Assembly: GCA_964496505.1 (NCBI GenBank)
Contig: CAZBZV010000004.1
Location: 1-64,000 of the forward strand
DNA from: JAABVY01 sp964496505
GTDB taxonomy: Bacteria; Zixibacteria; MSB-5A5; JAABVY01
Direction of reading: 5' to 3'
DNA length: 64,000 nt
A program made the translations under genes and the position numbers. Numbering within the stretch: position 1 is the first letter of the stretch; every line of letters begins with the position of its first letter. Of the stretch, positions 17,829-26,336 are shown one piece after another. The notes under the pieces are model-generated. The model was not told where the DNA came from, did no database searches, and was given only the letters and a program-made list of their open reading frames with translations.

Positions 17829-18311
17829 TCACACGCCCTTTATCTTGACCGTGGTTACACCCTGGGGATGCGGGCCTCCGGTATAATTACAGATACATTC
17901 CTTTGAGACTACCAGGCTCGAATCTCCTTTGACTTTGACATCCCCAGGGCAGTCAATTTCGATGTTGCCGGCTGAATCAAATTTCAACTGCTGGCCGCCT
18001 TTGAGTCTGAGAACCTGCACGTCCGGAGCTCCGTCATCAGGTTTGGGATTATTTCCGGACCAATGCGAACCCATATAAAACCACTGGCCGTCTGCTGTTA
18101 AACCGACAAACACTTCATCGCCGATTTGAGGGATAAAGAACTGGCCGTATGAAGGCCCTGCCAGAGACGCACACGGCACACACCAGGGCGTTATATCAGC
18201 CAGTTCCGCAAATCCCAGAAGTTTGACCTTAATCCTGCCAAGTTCTCCAGGATCATCTGTCTTGAAGACCTTGCCGCGGTAGATCTTGCTTTCTGCATTA
18301 TCTATCTTCAT
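17829..18311 (-). CDS. Baseplate spike protein (gpV/gp5 OB-fold)
   Basis: The product has 160 residues. The N-terminal 100 residues are the OB-fold of gpV/VgrG/gp5 spikes: YRGKVFKTDDPGELGRIKVKLLG, TPWCVPCAS, FFIPQIGDEVFVGL and WFYMGSHWSG. The C-terminal part (LKGGQQLKFDSAGNIEIDCPGDVKVKG) is the start of a short beta-helical needle. There is no lysozyme insertion. The trimer forms the membrane-piercing tip below the hub. It overlaps the hub gene by 14 bp. Confidence 0.85.
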   Translation of the reverse strand: MKIDNAESKIYRGKVFKTDDPGELGRIKVKLLGFAELADITPWCVPCASLAGPSYGQFFIPQIGDEVFVGLTADGQWFYMGSHWSGNNPKPDDGAPDVQVLRLKGGQQLKFDSAGNIEIDCPGDVKVKGDSSLVVSKECICNYTGGPHPQGVTTVKIKGV

Positions 18312-19503
18312 TGTTACTTAATCCCGGCCTGAAATCCTCTGATTGGCTTATGTCCTCAGTCAGCATATTCCTCTGGAGGTCCATTTCAGTAATGAATCCA
18401 TTATCGTTCAGGCTTTGCCTTACACCCTCGATGCCGTATTCTCCGGAGAACTTCCGGCCGATATTGCCGAAGATTTTCATATCGAAGTTGGCTCTCATGC
18501 CGATATGTACATCCGGATCGCCCTCGATGATGGCGTCTCCCCTGACGAGATAGTCCGCGCGCTTGCGGAGCTCCGCTTCGGCTTCGCGCTTGGCCGCATT
18601 ACTGTCCTTAACCAGCTTATTAATCCGCAATGTCTCCGTAACGGTCGACCTCACTACCATTTCGGTATAGGCGACATCTTCATCTTGAAGATCGCCCAGA
18701 GTCTTATCTCCAAATTTTGTGCCATCCCTGGCAACTGGGCTCCAGCTTAAAACCTCGACTTTTAGCCTCTGGCCCTCCCTGGCAATTCTGGGATTAACCG
18801 CTATAAGCGGGAAAGTGGCTTCTCCATCGGTTTCTCCCTCATCCGGATTGTAGATATATGTTCGAATTGGAGCTGCAACGGGAAGAGGCGTCATCATGGC
18901 TTCGGGACGTTCTTTCAACCATTCCCTGCTGACAAGGTACACGACCTTGTCTTTCACATAGAGTTTATAATTGACCAGCTCTGCGGCCTTAACCAGCATC
19001 TCCCAATCTGTTAGATTGATTTGAGTGATGCTGTTTATCCTCTCGTCCGCCGTAACTTCTTTAAGAGCCTTCTCGGGCCTGATTAGAGGAACAAGCTCTG
19101 CATTGTAAACCAATTCAGTTATGATGCGATATAGATTCGTGTTTGTATATGTTGCCGGTTCGCGCGGGATCTTCATTCGCCAGCTGTAATCATAGGCCTT
19201 GACCACCAGGCGGGGATTTTCGCCCTGGTCTCCGGAGGGATTGGTCTCAACTATATTGCCCTCGAAAACCTTCTTCAAATTCTGATGGTATCCCATATAA
19301 AGCTCGAGGACAGGATTGTCCAACGGATGTATATATTCCGGCTTCAGATCGAAGGCGTAAGCGTCATCGAAAGTCAAATCAACATGAGAGGTCTTGAAGA
19401 AGGTCTCCTCGAAAACAAGCCGGGTGATGGCTTTATTGGCGATCGGACAAACCTCTGCCAGATCTTGACCGTTAATTTTTACTATGTACTTCGGCGCTTT
19501 CAT
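18298..19503 (-). CDS. Tail hub protein (gpD / VgrG-like)
   Basis: The product has 401 residues. It fits the phage late control D (tail hub) family: an N-terminal barrel with VDLTFDDAYAFD, LELYMGYHQNLKKVFEGNIVETNPS, then VVKAYDYSWRM (the family-typical V-x-A-x-D stretch), and SITQINLTDWEMLVKAAELVNYKLYV. The C-terminal part holds ADYLVRGDAIIEGDPDVHIGMRANF, the usual second barrel. It sits between LysM and spike genes in the order LysM-hub-spike, as in P2 (X-U-D) and contractile injection systems. Confidence 0.88.
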   Translation of the reverse strand: MKAPKYIVKINGQDLAEVCPIANKAITRLVFEETFFKTSHVDLTFDDAYAFDLKPEYIHPLDNPVLELYMGYHQNLKKVFEGNIVETNPSGDQGENPRLVVKAYDYSWRMKIPREPATYTNTNLYRIITELVYNAELVPLIRPEKALKEVTADERINSITQINLTDWEMLVKAAELVNYKLYVKDKVVYLVSREWLKERPEAMMTPLPVAAPIRTYIYNPDEGETDGEATFPLIAVNPRIAREGQRLKVEVLSWSPVARDGTKFGDKTLGDLQDEDVAYTEMVVRSTVTETLRINKLVKDSNAAKREAEAELRKRADYLVRGDAIIEGDPDVHIGMRANFDMKIFGNIGRKFSGEYGIEGVRQSLNDNGFITEMDLQRNMLTEDISQSEDFRPGLSNNEDR

Positions 19504-19504
19504 A

Positions 19505-19666
19505 TTACTCCGGCAACAGCACTGTCATTCCTTGCTGGGGATTCCAGATATCCAAGAACGGGTTTAATGCGAGGATCTCCGTATATCTATTCGCATTCCC
19601 CAGCGTCCTCAAGGCGAGCTGATCTATGCGCTCGCGATATTTAATGACAGTAGTTTTCTGACTCAA
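19505..19666 (-). CDS. LysM-like tail protein (gpX type)
   Basis: A short LysM-like domain: YRERIDQLALRTLGNANRYTEILALNP...QQGMTVLLPE. The best start is a TTG at 19666, because GGAG lies 8 nt upstream; this gives 53 residues. A GTG at 19675 is an alternative. In P2-like phages gpX, and in injection systems the LysM cap protein, link the tube to the hub; this gene sits directly before the hub. The start overlaps the previous gene end. Confidence 0.7.
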   Translation of the reverse strand: MSQKTTVIKYRERIDQLALRTLGNANRYTEILALNPFLDIWNPQQGMTVLLPE

Positions 19667-20160
19667 AACGGCCACTCCATTTCCACATTGGCCCAGTAAA
19701 AGATAAAGAACTCCCAATGGTCACTTGCAGCTTCGGTTAGATCGTCATTTCGTCTGGCATATCCACCCAGATGAGATGGCTTATGATAGATTGCCGCTCC
19801 CCATAGAGCCTTTTTTAGATTCCAAGTCTGATCTGAAAGCAAGCTGTCAAGTCCTATCTCCTCTTCAGGATTCCATGAGCCCATTAAATACAGCGTGGTT
19901 GTCTCGGTCTCGAAGAACCTGTAAGCGGCCCCGAATCCAACTCTGCTTTCCCCCTCCTTGGATGATCCCAGATGTCCTTGAATGACCATCTTAGGCGCGA
20001 CCTCAACGCCCAGGGCGGTTTCGACCCGGGCATTATCCAGATTGCGGCCCCCAAAACCGATTATGAAGCCGGCGTTGGGTTTGAACTCTTCCTGCGCAGG
20101 TAGGCTGCTAAACAGACACAGCACCAGCGCGATAATGATTGTAAATCTAAATGCTTTCAT
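19663..20160 (-). CDS. Secreted or outer-membrane-like protein inside the tail module
   Basis: The start is the ATG at 20160, overlapping the upstream TGA and preceded by GAGGGA. The product has 165 residues. Residues 1-22 (MKAFRFTIIIALVLCLFSSLPA) are a typical signal peptide cut before QEEFKP. The mature part alternates short strands (NAGFIIGFGGRN, ESRVGFGAAYRFFE, TTTLYLMGSWN) and ends in EWPF, which resembles a small outer-membrane beta barrel. It has no counterpart in standard tail operons and may be a moron, perhaps for superinfection exclusion or a surface change. Function unknown. Confidence 0.55.
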   Translation of the reverse strand: MKAFRFTIIIALVLCLFSSLPAQEEFKPNAGFIIGFGGRNLDNARVETALGVEVAPKMVIQGHLGSSKEGESRVGFGAAYRFFETETTTLYLMGSWNPEEEIGLDSLLSDQTWNLKKALWGAAIYHKPSHLGGYARRNDDLTEAASDHWEFFIFYWANVEMEWPF

Positions 20161-20711
20161 TTTCTTCCCTCTTTCCATTCCTGAAATTGCAAGGTTATTG
20201 TGGCCCGTCGGGTGATCCCATTCTCATATTGATCGAGAATTCTCTTGCGGAGTTCCCGGACGAAACCTTCATATGCAAAATCATCATTGAAAATTATACT
20301 TATCATTGAAGGCAGGCCCGTATCTTCTCGAGGCTTGACCCATGAGCGAATTTCATTATATAAGGCCTTAAAGCTGACCGCCTGGCCGTCGGGAGTGATA
20401 TTAGGATCAACGGCGCCCTGGGTTTTGACTTTTGGCATATGGATGTCTGCAATAAAGAGAAGTGTAAGATCGAACGAGCTGCCACTCTCTCCCAGGTACT
20501 GGTATTGATTGGAAGGTGTGCCAAGAGATTTGATATCTGCCCAGCGGATTGGAATAGAATCTTCATGCTCTTCCGGATTGAACTGAAACCATATCTTCTT
20601 ATTGTCATCCAGATTATAAAGCTGGCCCTTAAATGGATACCGATCATAGTAATCCTGCAAGGCGTAGGAATCGGATAATCCCAGGTCTGATGTCGGAATA
20701 AATAACGGCAT
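20157..20711 (-). CDS. CIS-tube-like tail protein
   Basis: The product has 184 residues. The segment IWFQFNPEEHEDSIPIRWADIKSLGTP with later SGSSFDLTLLFIAD resembles the CIS_tube family (N-terminal part of Afp7-type proteins), which caps the inner tube and connects to the hub. The rest has SFKALYNEIRSWV and a final ATITLQFQEWKEG strand, also typical. It directly follows the tape measure and precedes LysM and hub genes, which supports a tube-hub connector role. Confidence 0.68.
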   Translation of the reverse strand: MPLFIPTSDLGLSDSYALQDYYDRYPFKGQLYNLDDNKKIWFQFNPEEHEDSIPIRWADIKSLGTPSNQYQYLGESGSSFDLTLLFIADIHMPKVKTQGAVDPNITPDGQAVSFKALYNEIRSWVKPREDTGLPSMISIIFNDDFAYEGFVRELRKRILDQYENGITRRATITLQFQEWKEGRK

Positions 20712-22762
20712 TACATCTCCCCGCTTTCGCTTAATCGGGCTTCTTCCTCAAGGCCGCTTTTCACCGCTCTTATCATTTGTGATATGTCATAGCCGACATT
20801 CCCGGAGAGATGTACATCCATTCGCATGCGCTTCTCAATTACTTGGGGTTCTTGTGTAATGGTTGATTGGTTGGAGGGGAGTCTCCTCAGGAATAAACTA
20901 TCATAAATGGGTGATGGTGAAATAGTCTTTGCGTCAAGAGAATAATAACTCGGAGTCTTATATTGTGGAATTGAGTCGAGAGCATAAAGCTGATCCGGTG
21001 TTCCCGGGGCATAGCGGTTTGATGATATATCTGAAATCTTATTCTTGCTGCCATACTCCCGATAGTAGTCTTTAAACAAATAATTTCGTTGAGTTGGATT
21101 TAAGCCCTCAGCTCTTTGCATAAGAGCTTTATATTCATCCATGGGCATTAGCGATTTTAATTGCTCGATATACCAATCATTCTCCTTTTCAGTATTTTCT
21201 TTCTGCTTTTGCCACATGAATGGTATTCCATATTCTTTTGCTAAATAAACTCCAGTTAAAAAACCGAATAGGGCGGGATGTTTTAAAATAGTGGCGGCCA
21301 ATAATGCATATCCAATTCTAAGCCCTCCGATTGCCACCGTGATTCCGGCAATAGCTCCTGCTGATTTCCCAAGTTCCTTTACAGTCTGTGGGTTAGATTC
21401 TACCCATTCATTTGTCTTATGGATTATTTCATCTATTTGAGATAGTAAGTCCTTTTCATCTCCTGTAAATTGGGTTCCGATGGTCACAGCTAATTCTTGC
21501 AGACTATTTCTTGTCATTTGAAGCCGTGCATTCAGGGCTTCCTGCCTGGCTTGAGTCATTTTATCCAGGTTGTTTGCCTCGCGCGTATATTTGATCTTTT
21601 CCCTTATCGCCGCACTTTGACCAAGAAGGACCGCCAGTGCCCTGGAGCCCTCATCTCCAAACGCTTTTTGTAGTTCAGCCGACTCCCTTGCACCGATGCC
21701 CATAGCCATCAGAGCCTCTTCACCCTTGAGTCCTTCCTTTGCCACTCTTTTTGCGGCATTGGCGTCAATATTGAAGGCTTTTTCAATTTGCTCCAAGATA
21801 TCAGGAATTGGTAATAACCGACCCGCAGAATCAGCTAATTGCAGATTAGCCAGAGAGGATTTAGCCATAACTTTTGCACCCTCTCTCTGATGTTCGAGAT
21901 ATTCTTCCATGCTAATTGAAGCGCCATCTATGGATTCTCCTGTATCCAGCACCAGCTTCGTGGCCGACCTGAAGAAGGCATTCAATGAGGTACCCGCCAT
22001 TGATGCCTGCAAACCAGAGGTCTGCAAAGCCCCGATTACGCTCGTCAATTCTGATAATTCAACTCCGAGTGCATTAGCCGGACCAATAGCATACTGAAGG
22101 GCGAGAGACATTTTGGGAAGTGTTGTTTTGTATCCAGCTATGGTGTTGGCCAGTATATTGCTAATTTTAATGGCTTTTTCCTGCGGCGTAAGTACATCCC
22201 CCCATCTTTTTCCGTAGGTATTTAGGAGAGATGTTTGGACATCAGTCGCTTCAGTCATTGATCCTATGCCAGCCACAGCCAGATCTGCTGTTGCTTTGAC
22301 CGCCTTCATAGCTTCATCGACCGACAAATCTGCAGAGAGTAAATCATACATTGAAGCAACGAGGTCATTGATGGGAATCATTGAATTTCGACCCGTTTTA
22401 AATATGGTATCTTCGATGGTCTTCATATTTTTTTCCACTTCGGCAGGTTCAAAGGTCGTAACCAAAAGAGATTTTATCTTGGCCATGCCTTCTTCAAAGT
22501 CCATCGCAACCTTGGAAACGCCAGCTAATGGCGCCAATATTGCAGCTCCTCCGGCCATAATTTGGAGTCCGGAAAATATCCCGCTTCTCATTTTGCGAAA
22601 ATCATCGCCAATTCGAGCGCTATAGGCACGCACTTGCTCGAGGTTACTTAGAGATGATCTTTTAAAGCCCTCGAAGTCGCGCTTTGCTTCTCTCAAAACC
22701 CTTGAGGTTTTGTTTTTTGCCTCAAGTACCAGACCTAATCCATATTGCCCTACTAAATTCAC
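20711..22762 (-). CDS. Tail tape measure protein
   Basis: The product has 683 residues, short for the family, which suggests a short tail. It begins at a GTG overlapping the frameshift-product stop (GTGA). The TP901-type core is visible at about 110-270: MYDLLSADLSVDEAMKAVKATADLAVAGIGSMTEATDVQTSLLN, then ELTSVIGALQTSGLQASMAGTSLNAFF. Hydrophobic stretches lie near 65-85 and 465-510, as expected for a protein ejected into the membrane. The first 60 residues are helical and charged. It sets tail length and sits inside the tube. Confidence 0.9.
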   Translation of the reverse strand: MNLVGQYGLGLVLEAKNKTSRVLREAKRDFEGFKRSSLSNLEQVRAYSARIGDDFRKMRSGIFSGLQIMAGGAAILAPLAGVSKVAMDFEEGMAKIKSLLVTTFEPAEVEKNMKTIEDTIFKTGRNSMIPINDLVASMYDLLSADLSVDEAMKAVKATADLAVAGIGSMTEATDVQTSLLNTYGKRWGDVLTPQEKAIKISNILANTIAGYKTTLPKMSLALQYAIGPANALGVELSELTSVIGALQTSGLQASMAGTSLNAFFRSATKLVLDTGESIDGASISMEEYLEHQREGAKVMAKSSLANLQLADSAGRLLPIPDILEQIEKAFNIDANAAKRVAKEGLKGEEALMAMGIGARESAELQKAFGDEGSRALAVLLGQSAAIREKIKYTREANNLDKMTQARQEALNARLQMTRNSLQELAVTIGTQFTGDEKDLLSQIDEIIHKTNEWVESNPQTVKELGKSAGAIAGITVAIGGLRIGYALLAATILKHPALFGFLTGVYLAKEYGIPFMWQKQKENTEKENDWYIEQLKSLMPMDEYKALMQRAEGLNPTQRNYLFKDYYREYGSKNKISDISSNRYAPGTPDQLYALDSIPQYKTPSYYSLDAKTISPSPIYDSLFLRRLPSNQSTITQEPQVIEKRMRMDVHLSGNVGYDISQMIRAVKSGLEEEARLSESGEM

Positions 22763-23351
22763 TTTTTCTTATCTCTCTTGTTCTGCATGTCTCTGAACCT
22801 TATGATCTTTTTCATCCACATTAGAAGTTCACAATGAGTCATCTGCATTATGGTATTCCGGTCGAAATTTGGTAGCTCCTTCATGACCAGAAACATTTCA
22901 TCGGTTAACTGTCCGACTGGGTAGGGGTATTCTCTGACCCAGTCTGAGATGATAAAGGGCCTTTCGATTTCCCCACTGATTCACCGCCTTCTTCAGCCAG
23001 CTTATCAGATAATTCCATCAGATACCTTGAATCTGCAGGAAACATATTCTTCACATCTTCCTTGGTAAATTCCTCAAGGTTGTCAAATTTCACAATTCGA
23101 GGGAGAGTAATCATGGCCGATGCGGTCTTCACCGCGGCCAGCTTAAGAAATTTTGCGAAGTTCAGATTACCGTCAGAAATTTCAATTTTGAGATCAACAT
23201 ACTTCTGCAAATCCGGATCATCGCTGATTTCCAAAATATCCTTATTGGTAAGAAGCCTTATCCTGCCCTTTTTATAGGCCTTTCCATTCTTTCGCAAGCC
23301 TACTGGCAGCTCGAATTCGCGCGATGTATCCACATCTACATAGTCCGACAT
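22759..23351 (-). CDS. Tail assembly chaperone, -1 frameshift product (G-T type)
   Basis: The upstream chaperone frame can continue by a -1 shift at CCCTTTA (22953-22959), read in zero frame as ggC-CCT-TTA, a canonical X-XXY-YYZ slippery site. The -1 frame is open from 22990 (after a TGA) to the TGA at 22759-22761, adding a stretch containing ISDWVREYPYPVGQLTDEM, FDRNTIMQMTHCELLMWM and a basic end. The fused product would have about 196 residues. This gene pair just before the tape measure is the conserved place for such frameshifts in long-tailed phages. Confidence 0.72.
22905..23351 (-). CDS. Tail assembly chaperone, unshifted product (G type)
   Basis: The product has 148 residues. The N-terminus (REFELPVGLRKNGKAYKKGRIRLLTNKDIL) resembles phage tail assembly chaperones that coat the tape measure. 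The C-terminus is low-complexity and polar (GGESVGKSKGPLSSQTGSEN), encoded in the region that overlaps the -1 frame. It lies between the tube paralogue and the tape measure. See the separate frameshift entry. Confidence 0.7.
   Translation of the reverse strand: MSDYVDVDTSREFELPVGLRKNGKAYKKGRIRLLTNKDILEISDDPDLQKYVDLKIEISDGNLNFAKFLKLAAVKTASAMITLPRIVKFDNLEEFTKEDVKNMFPADSRYLMELSDKLAEEGGESVGKSKGPLSSQTGSENTPTQSDS
22953..22959 (-). promoter_or_regulatory. Ribosomal -1 frameshift site CCCTTTA
   Basis: On the minus strand the heptamer C CCT TTA lies in zero frame within codons for GPL and fits the X-XXY-YYZ rule. The downstream -1 frame stays open for about 66 codons and reaches the tape measure start. 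Confidence 0.68.
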
Positions 23352-23359
23352 ATATCCTC

Positions 23360-23914
23360 CTATTGAAAAATCCCTATTGCTTCTCCTATTTTGTGACTGA
23401 ATATAGACTTCGTGGGCTTTAAGCCCTGATAGCTTAAGATCAACTCCTCAATGGCAATCTGATCGGACTCGGCGTTTAAGTCAGATACATTCCACTCTAT
23501 CGGCGCCGCATTAATCAATTGCCATGACTTGGCCTCATAATTGATATTTGGCTTCCACTGGCCCAGAAGAATGATTGTGATGTTCCTGTGATAGTCCAGG
23601 TGACCGTAGGTATAATTAGATGCCATTTCGAACCATTCCTCAAAGAATTGACCAACCGTGAAGCCTTTCCTGAGAGTGATATTTTTCTCCTGGAATCTGC
23701 GGTTATATCTGTAGCGGCCTTTAAAACCGCCTTCGGTGATGGACATCTCCTCAGCAGTTCGACCTAAGCCGACGACTTCTTTGAAGCCACCGATCAAGGC
23801 CTGGCCGATAATCATACCCTCCACCTGCACCGCAAAGGTGTGATTCTTAATCGGCTCAAGCTTCAGAGGATCAATATCCTCCAGAAGTCTATCCGGCAGA
23901 TTCAGGAGATTCAT
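23360..23914 (-). CDS. Second tail-tube-like protein
   Basis: The product has 184 residues. HTFAVQVEGMIIGQALIGGFKEVVGLG near the N-terminus, ITLRKGFT in the middle and QIAIEELILSYQGL near the end follow the T4-gp19-like tube fold (conserved phage tail region family), as in the main tube gene just upstream. Contractile injection systems and some myophages carry such a second or tube-initiator paralogue that sits at the hub end. It starts 1 nt after the main tube stop. Confidence 0.7.
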   Translation of the reverse strand: MNLLNLPDRLLEDIDPLKLEPIKNHTFAVQVEGMIIGQALIGGFKEVVGLGRTAEEMSITEGGFKGRYRYNRRFQEKNITLRKGFTVGQFFEEWFEMASNYTYGHLDYHRNITIILLGQWKPNINYEAKSWQLINAAPIEWNVSDLNAESDQIAIEELILSYQGLKPTKSIFSHKIGEAIGIFQ

Positions 23915-24367
23915 TTAAGCCCTTTCCAGATCCGACACTCTCAGCGTCATGGTGAATTCCACAGGGTTGTCTTCATTGGGCTGGCCATCCGGACGCTTGA
24001 ATTTGAAAAGGAAACCATCATCGAAATTCCACCGTCTGATTTCTTCACCTTCTTTCCCGAAGAAAATGATCGAGCCGCCTCTCTTATCAGACGATCCGGC
24101 CTTAAACCAATCCTCCAGCTCATCCAGATCGACTTCGTTGCCAACCCGGAGGTGCTTCTTGAATGCGATATCCATTGGCTGAAGAACCGCGGCAGTTGTA
24201 TTTTTCTTTTGCGGACCCAGGCTTTCGCGATGCTCAATCACGCTCCATTCCTGTTCAGGAATCGTGATCTCATCATAATCCCCCAGCGGCACACCATCAA
24301 CCTCGAGGCGATAGCTGTTGGATATGTATTTTTCGGCATTGGGTTCCGCCCTGCTTGTCCAAGCCAT
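23915..24367 (-). CDS. Tail tube protein
   Basis: The product has 150 residues, usual for tube monomers. It shows SNSYRLEVDGVPLGDYDEITIPEQEWSVIEHRES near the N-terminus, a middle lysine-containing strand, an RGGSIIFF strand, and NPVEFTMTLRVSDLE at the end, consistent with the gp19/FII-like tube fold. It follows the sheath gene, the normal sheath-tube order. It forms the inner tube through which DNA passes. Confidence 0.82.
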   Translation of the reverse strand: MAWTSRAEPNAEKYISNSYRLEVDGVPLGDYDEITIPEQEWSVIEHRESLGPQKKNTTAAVLQPMDIAFKKHLRVGNEVDLDELEDWFKAGSSDKRGGSIIFFGKEGEEIRRWNFDDGFLFKFKRPDGQPNEDNPVEFTMTLRVSDLERA

Positions 24368-24405
24368 ATCTATACTCCTTTATCTCAGATCATTGTTTCC
24401 GCTAT

Positions 24406-26094
24406 TTACGCCACCTCGGTACCGACATTTGTCGTACTGGTCAAAGTGACCACGAACTTCTCTGCCGCTCCGGGCTTGCCGTATGTGAATGTGGCATGCA
24501 GGATGCCCTGGCTGGTCTGGTCAACCGGGTTTATCTCATCATTGCAGACCGCCTCATATGAGTTAATGGCGCCCTTTCTTAAAAGGCTCGAGCCCAGACC
24601 GTCCAGCTTCCGCTTCACGGTTCCCATAGTCTCGGCATTGATCGGCCTGTAAACGATATCAGCGGCGCCCTCATCGATCATGCGCGCAATATAATTCCAC
24701 AGCTCCGAATCATTGATAAACCGCCAGGCAACGACCGCGCTCTTTGTGCGGCCGCCCCAGGCGACTATTCCCTTGCCCGGATAGTACATTATGGTATTGA
24801 TGTTAGCCTCATTGAGCGTGTTATCCTCGGTCTTGGTGACACTATACTCGAGACCGTCAACTCCGTTCAGTCCCTGATTGCCGACATTCCAGAAGACGCC
24901 CAGCGAGGCATCCTTCCGGACAGAGGCACCCAGGACAAACGAGCTGGGAGGAATGTCTACTTCGTCAACCGTGATCCAAGGGTACCAGAGTGAAGCATGG
25001 CGGGATTCAAAGGCATCGCCAAAAGTGATAGCTTCAGTCGGTGTCTTGGCCGCCGGGATATCGGCATAAAAAGTGATGGTTTTGCGGTTTTCGGCATAGT
25101 CTATGCATGCCTGCACCAGCGAAGCATAGGCCGCGGCAACATCAACATCGGTCAATTTCGGGTTCGGCACACAGAACCGGAAAAGGTCAGTAACCTCATC
25201 CAATGCATAGATGCCGGTCTTATCTGCCTGAACTCCTTCGTAATCGGCGCCTTCGACGTCATCGAGGCCATCAGCACCGCCCGACAATGAGGTTTTGGCA
25301 GTAACTGCCGGCATATCTTTCTCGTCTGTATCAGAAGCCTTCAGGTCGGTAGCCTTGATGTATTTACTGCCTTTTGTAGTATGATTTACCACGGTCTCAC
25401 AGAAGTTCGATACCGTATCTACCATACTCAGATTCGGCCAGGACTCTACCTGGAAGCCATTCTCGTAAACGACGATCTCGAATTCCTGAGATTTGACAGT
25501 CGATGAAGCCGCCGGATAGGCGTTTGTAAGGCCTCCCGACCATGAAACAGTCTTCGAATCCGCATTCACGCCGGTCAGCTGGACTATTTCCTGCGCTGTG
25601 CCATTATCGAATTCGATAAACGAACCGATCTCGAGGTTGGTGACAGACTTCAAAGCGGCGGTTTCGACTCCTGAATTGACATCAGCCGCCGGTATGGTGC
25701 TCAGCCAGTTATCGTCCTTGAGTTCGACCTGAAGGCCGTTGGCCCAGGCACCCGGTGTTTTACCCTCAATTTTCAGGGTATTGGCCGGAGTGCCGTTCCT
25801 ATCCTGAACCGTCAGGGACGCCGAATCGGCAGAATCAGAGGCAATCCGCACAACATACAACGGCGCTGAACCGGCATTCTTGAAGAACGATACAACACTC
25901 TGGTACGAGGTTGTGCCGGCCGGGGCTTCAGTCCCGAATATGCTCTGGAACTGTGCCAGGTCGCCTACCAGGGTGGCTTTATTCACCGGGCCCTTCTTGA
26001 AGTTTCCCAGTATTGCGGAAACGTTGGTGGCCACGCCCGGTATCGGAGAGTATCCCTGCCCTTCAACTACATTTACGCCTTTGTTCAAAGTCAT
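24406..26094 (-). CDS. Contractile tail sheath protein
   Basis: The product has 562 residues. The N-terminus (GVNVVEGQGYSPIPGVATNVSAILGNFKKGPVNKATLVGDLAQFQSIFG) is the sheath signature. A variable surface domain covers about 100-300. The conserved C-terminal domain includes YPWITVDEVDIPPSSFVLG, GKGIVAWGGRT (the sheath-typical G-x-x-x-WGxR), ARMIDEGAADIVYRPINAETMGTVKRKLDGLGSSLLRKGAI, and a GILHATFTYGKPGAAEKFVVTLTS end. It contracts around the tube on attachment and shows that this is a myovirus-type tail. Confidence 0.95.
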   Translation of the reverse strand: MTLNKGVNVVEGQGYSPIPGVATNVSAILGNFKKGPVNKATLVGDLAQFQSIFGTEAPAGTTSYQSVVSFFKNAGSAPLYVVRIASDSADSASLTVQDRNGTPANTLKIEGKTPGAWANGLQVELKDDNWLSTIPAADVNSGVETAALKSVTNLEIGSFIEFDNGTAQEIVQLTGVNADSKTVSWSGGLTNAYPAASSTVKSQEFEIVVYENGFQVESWPNLSMVDTVSNFCETVVNHTTKGSKYIKATDLKASDTDEKDMPAVTAKTSLSGGADGLDDVEGADYEGVQADKTGIYALDEVTDLFRFCVPNPKLTDVDVAAAYASLVQACIDYAENRKTITFYADIPAAKTPTEAITFGDAFESRHASLWYPWITVDEVDIPPSSFVLGASVRKDASLGVFWNVGNQGLNGVDGLEYSVTKTEDNTLNEANINTIMYYPGKGIVAWGGRTKSAVVAWRFINDSELWNYIARMIDEGAADIVYRPINAETMGTVKRKLDGLGSSLLRKGAINSYEAVCNDEINPVDQTSQGILHATFTYGKPGAAEKFVVTLTSTTNVGTEVA

Positions 26095-26336
26095 GATTTA
26101 CTCTCCTTTTTCTTTATCTCAACCTTGCCCGATTTTGCAGTGTCGCTCTGGGGAGCATCCTTGAACTCAAGACGGATATATCCTTTTTTCTCCATCCTGC
26201 TCAGGGCTGCGCAGATCTGCGATTCGGGAAGCCAATCGGATTTCCCTTGTGATGGCAGTCCCACAGAGCCTTTTGTTAGCGGCACCGTCAAAAATGTAGG
26301 CCGGAGGTTGATAATCTTAAATTCCCTCTTTATCAT
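26091..26336 (-). CDS. Small conserved-position tail protein, unknown
   Basis: The product has 81 residues. The middle (DWLPESQICAALSRMEKKGYIRLEF) is a helical block like a small winged-helix half; the tail is lysine-rich. It overlaps its neighbours by 4 bp on both sides, so it is translationally coupled between the tail terminator and the sheath. Genes of this size are often found here in related phages, but I cannot name the family. Confidence 0.6.
   Translation of the reverse strand: MIKREFKIINLRPTFLTVPLTKGSVGLPSQGKSDWLPESQICAALSRMEKKGYIRLEFKDAPQSDTAKSGKVEIKKKESKS

Noticed and set aside
23840..24652. Plus-strand ORF of 270 codons
   Set aside because: It lies opposite the tube and sheath genes and has no known motif or ribosome site; it is a shadow.
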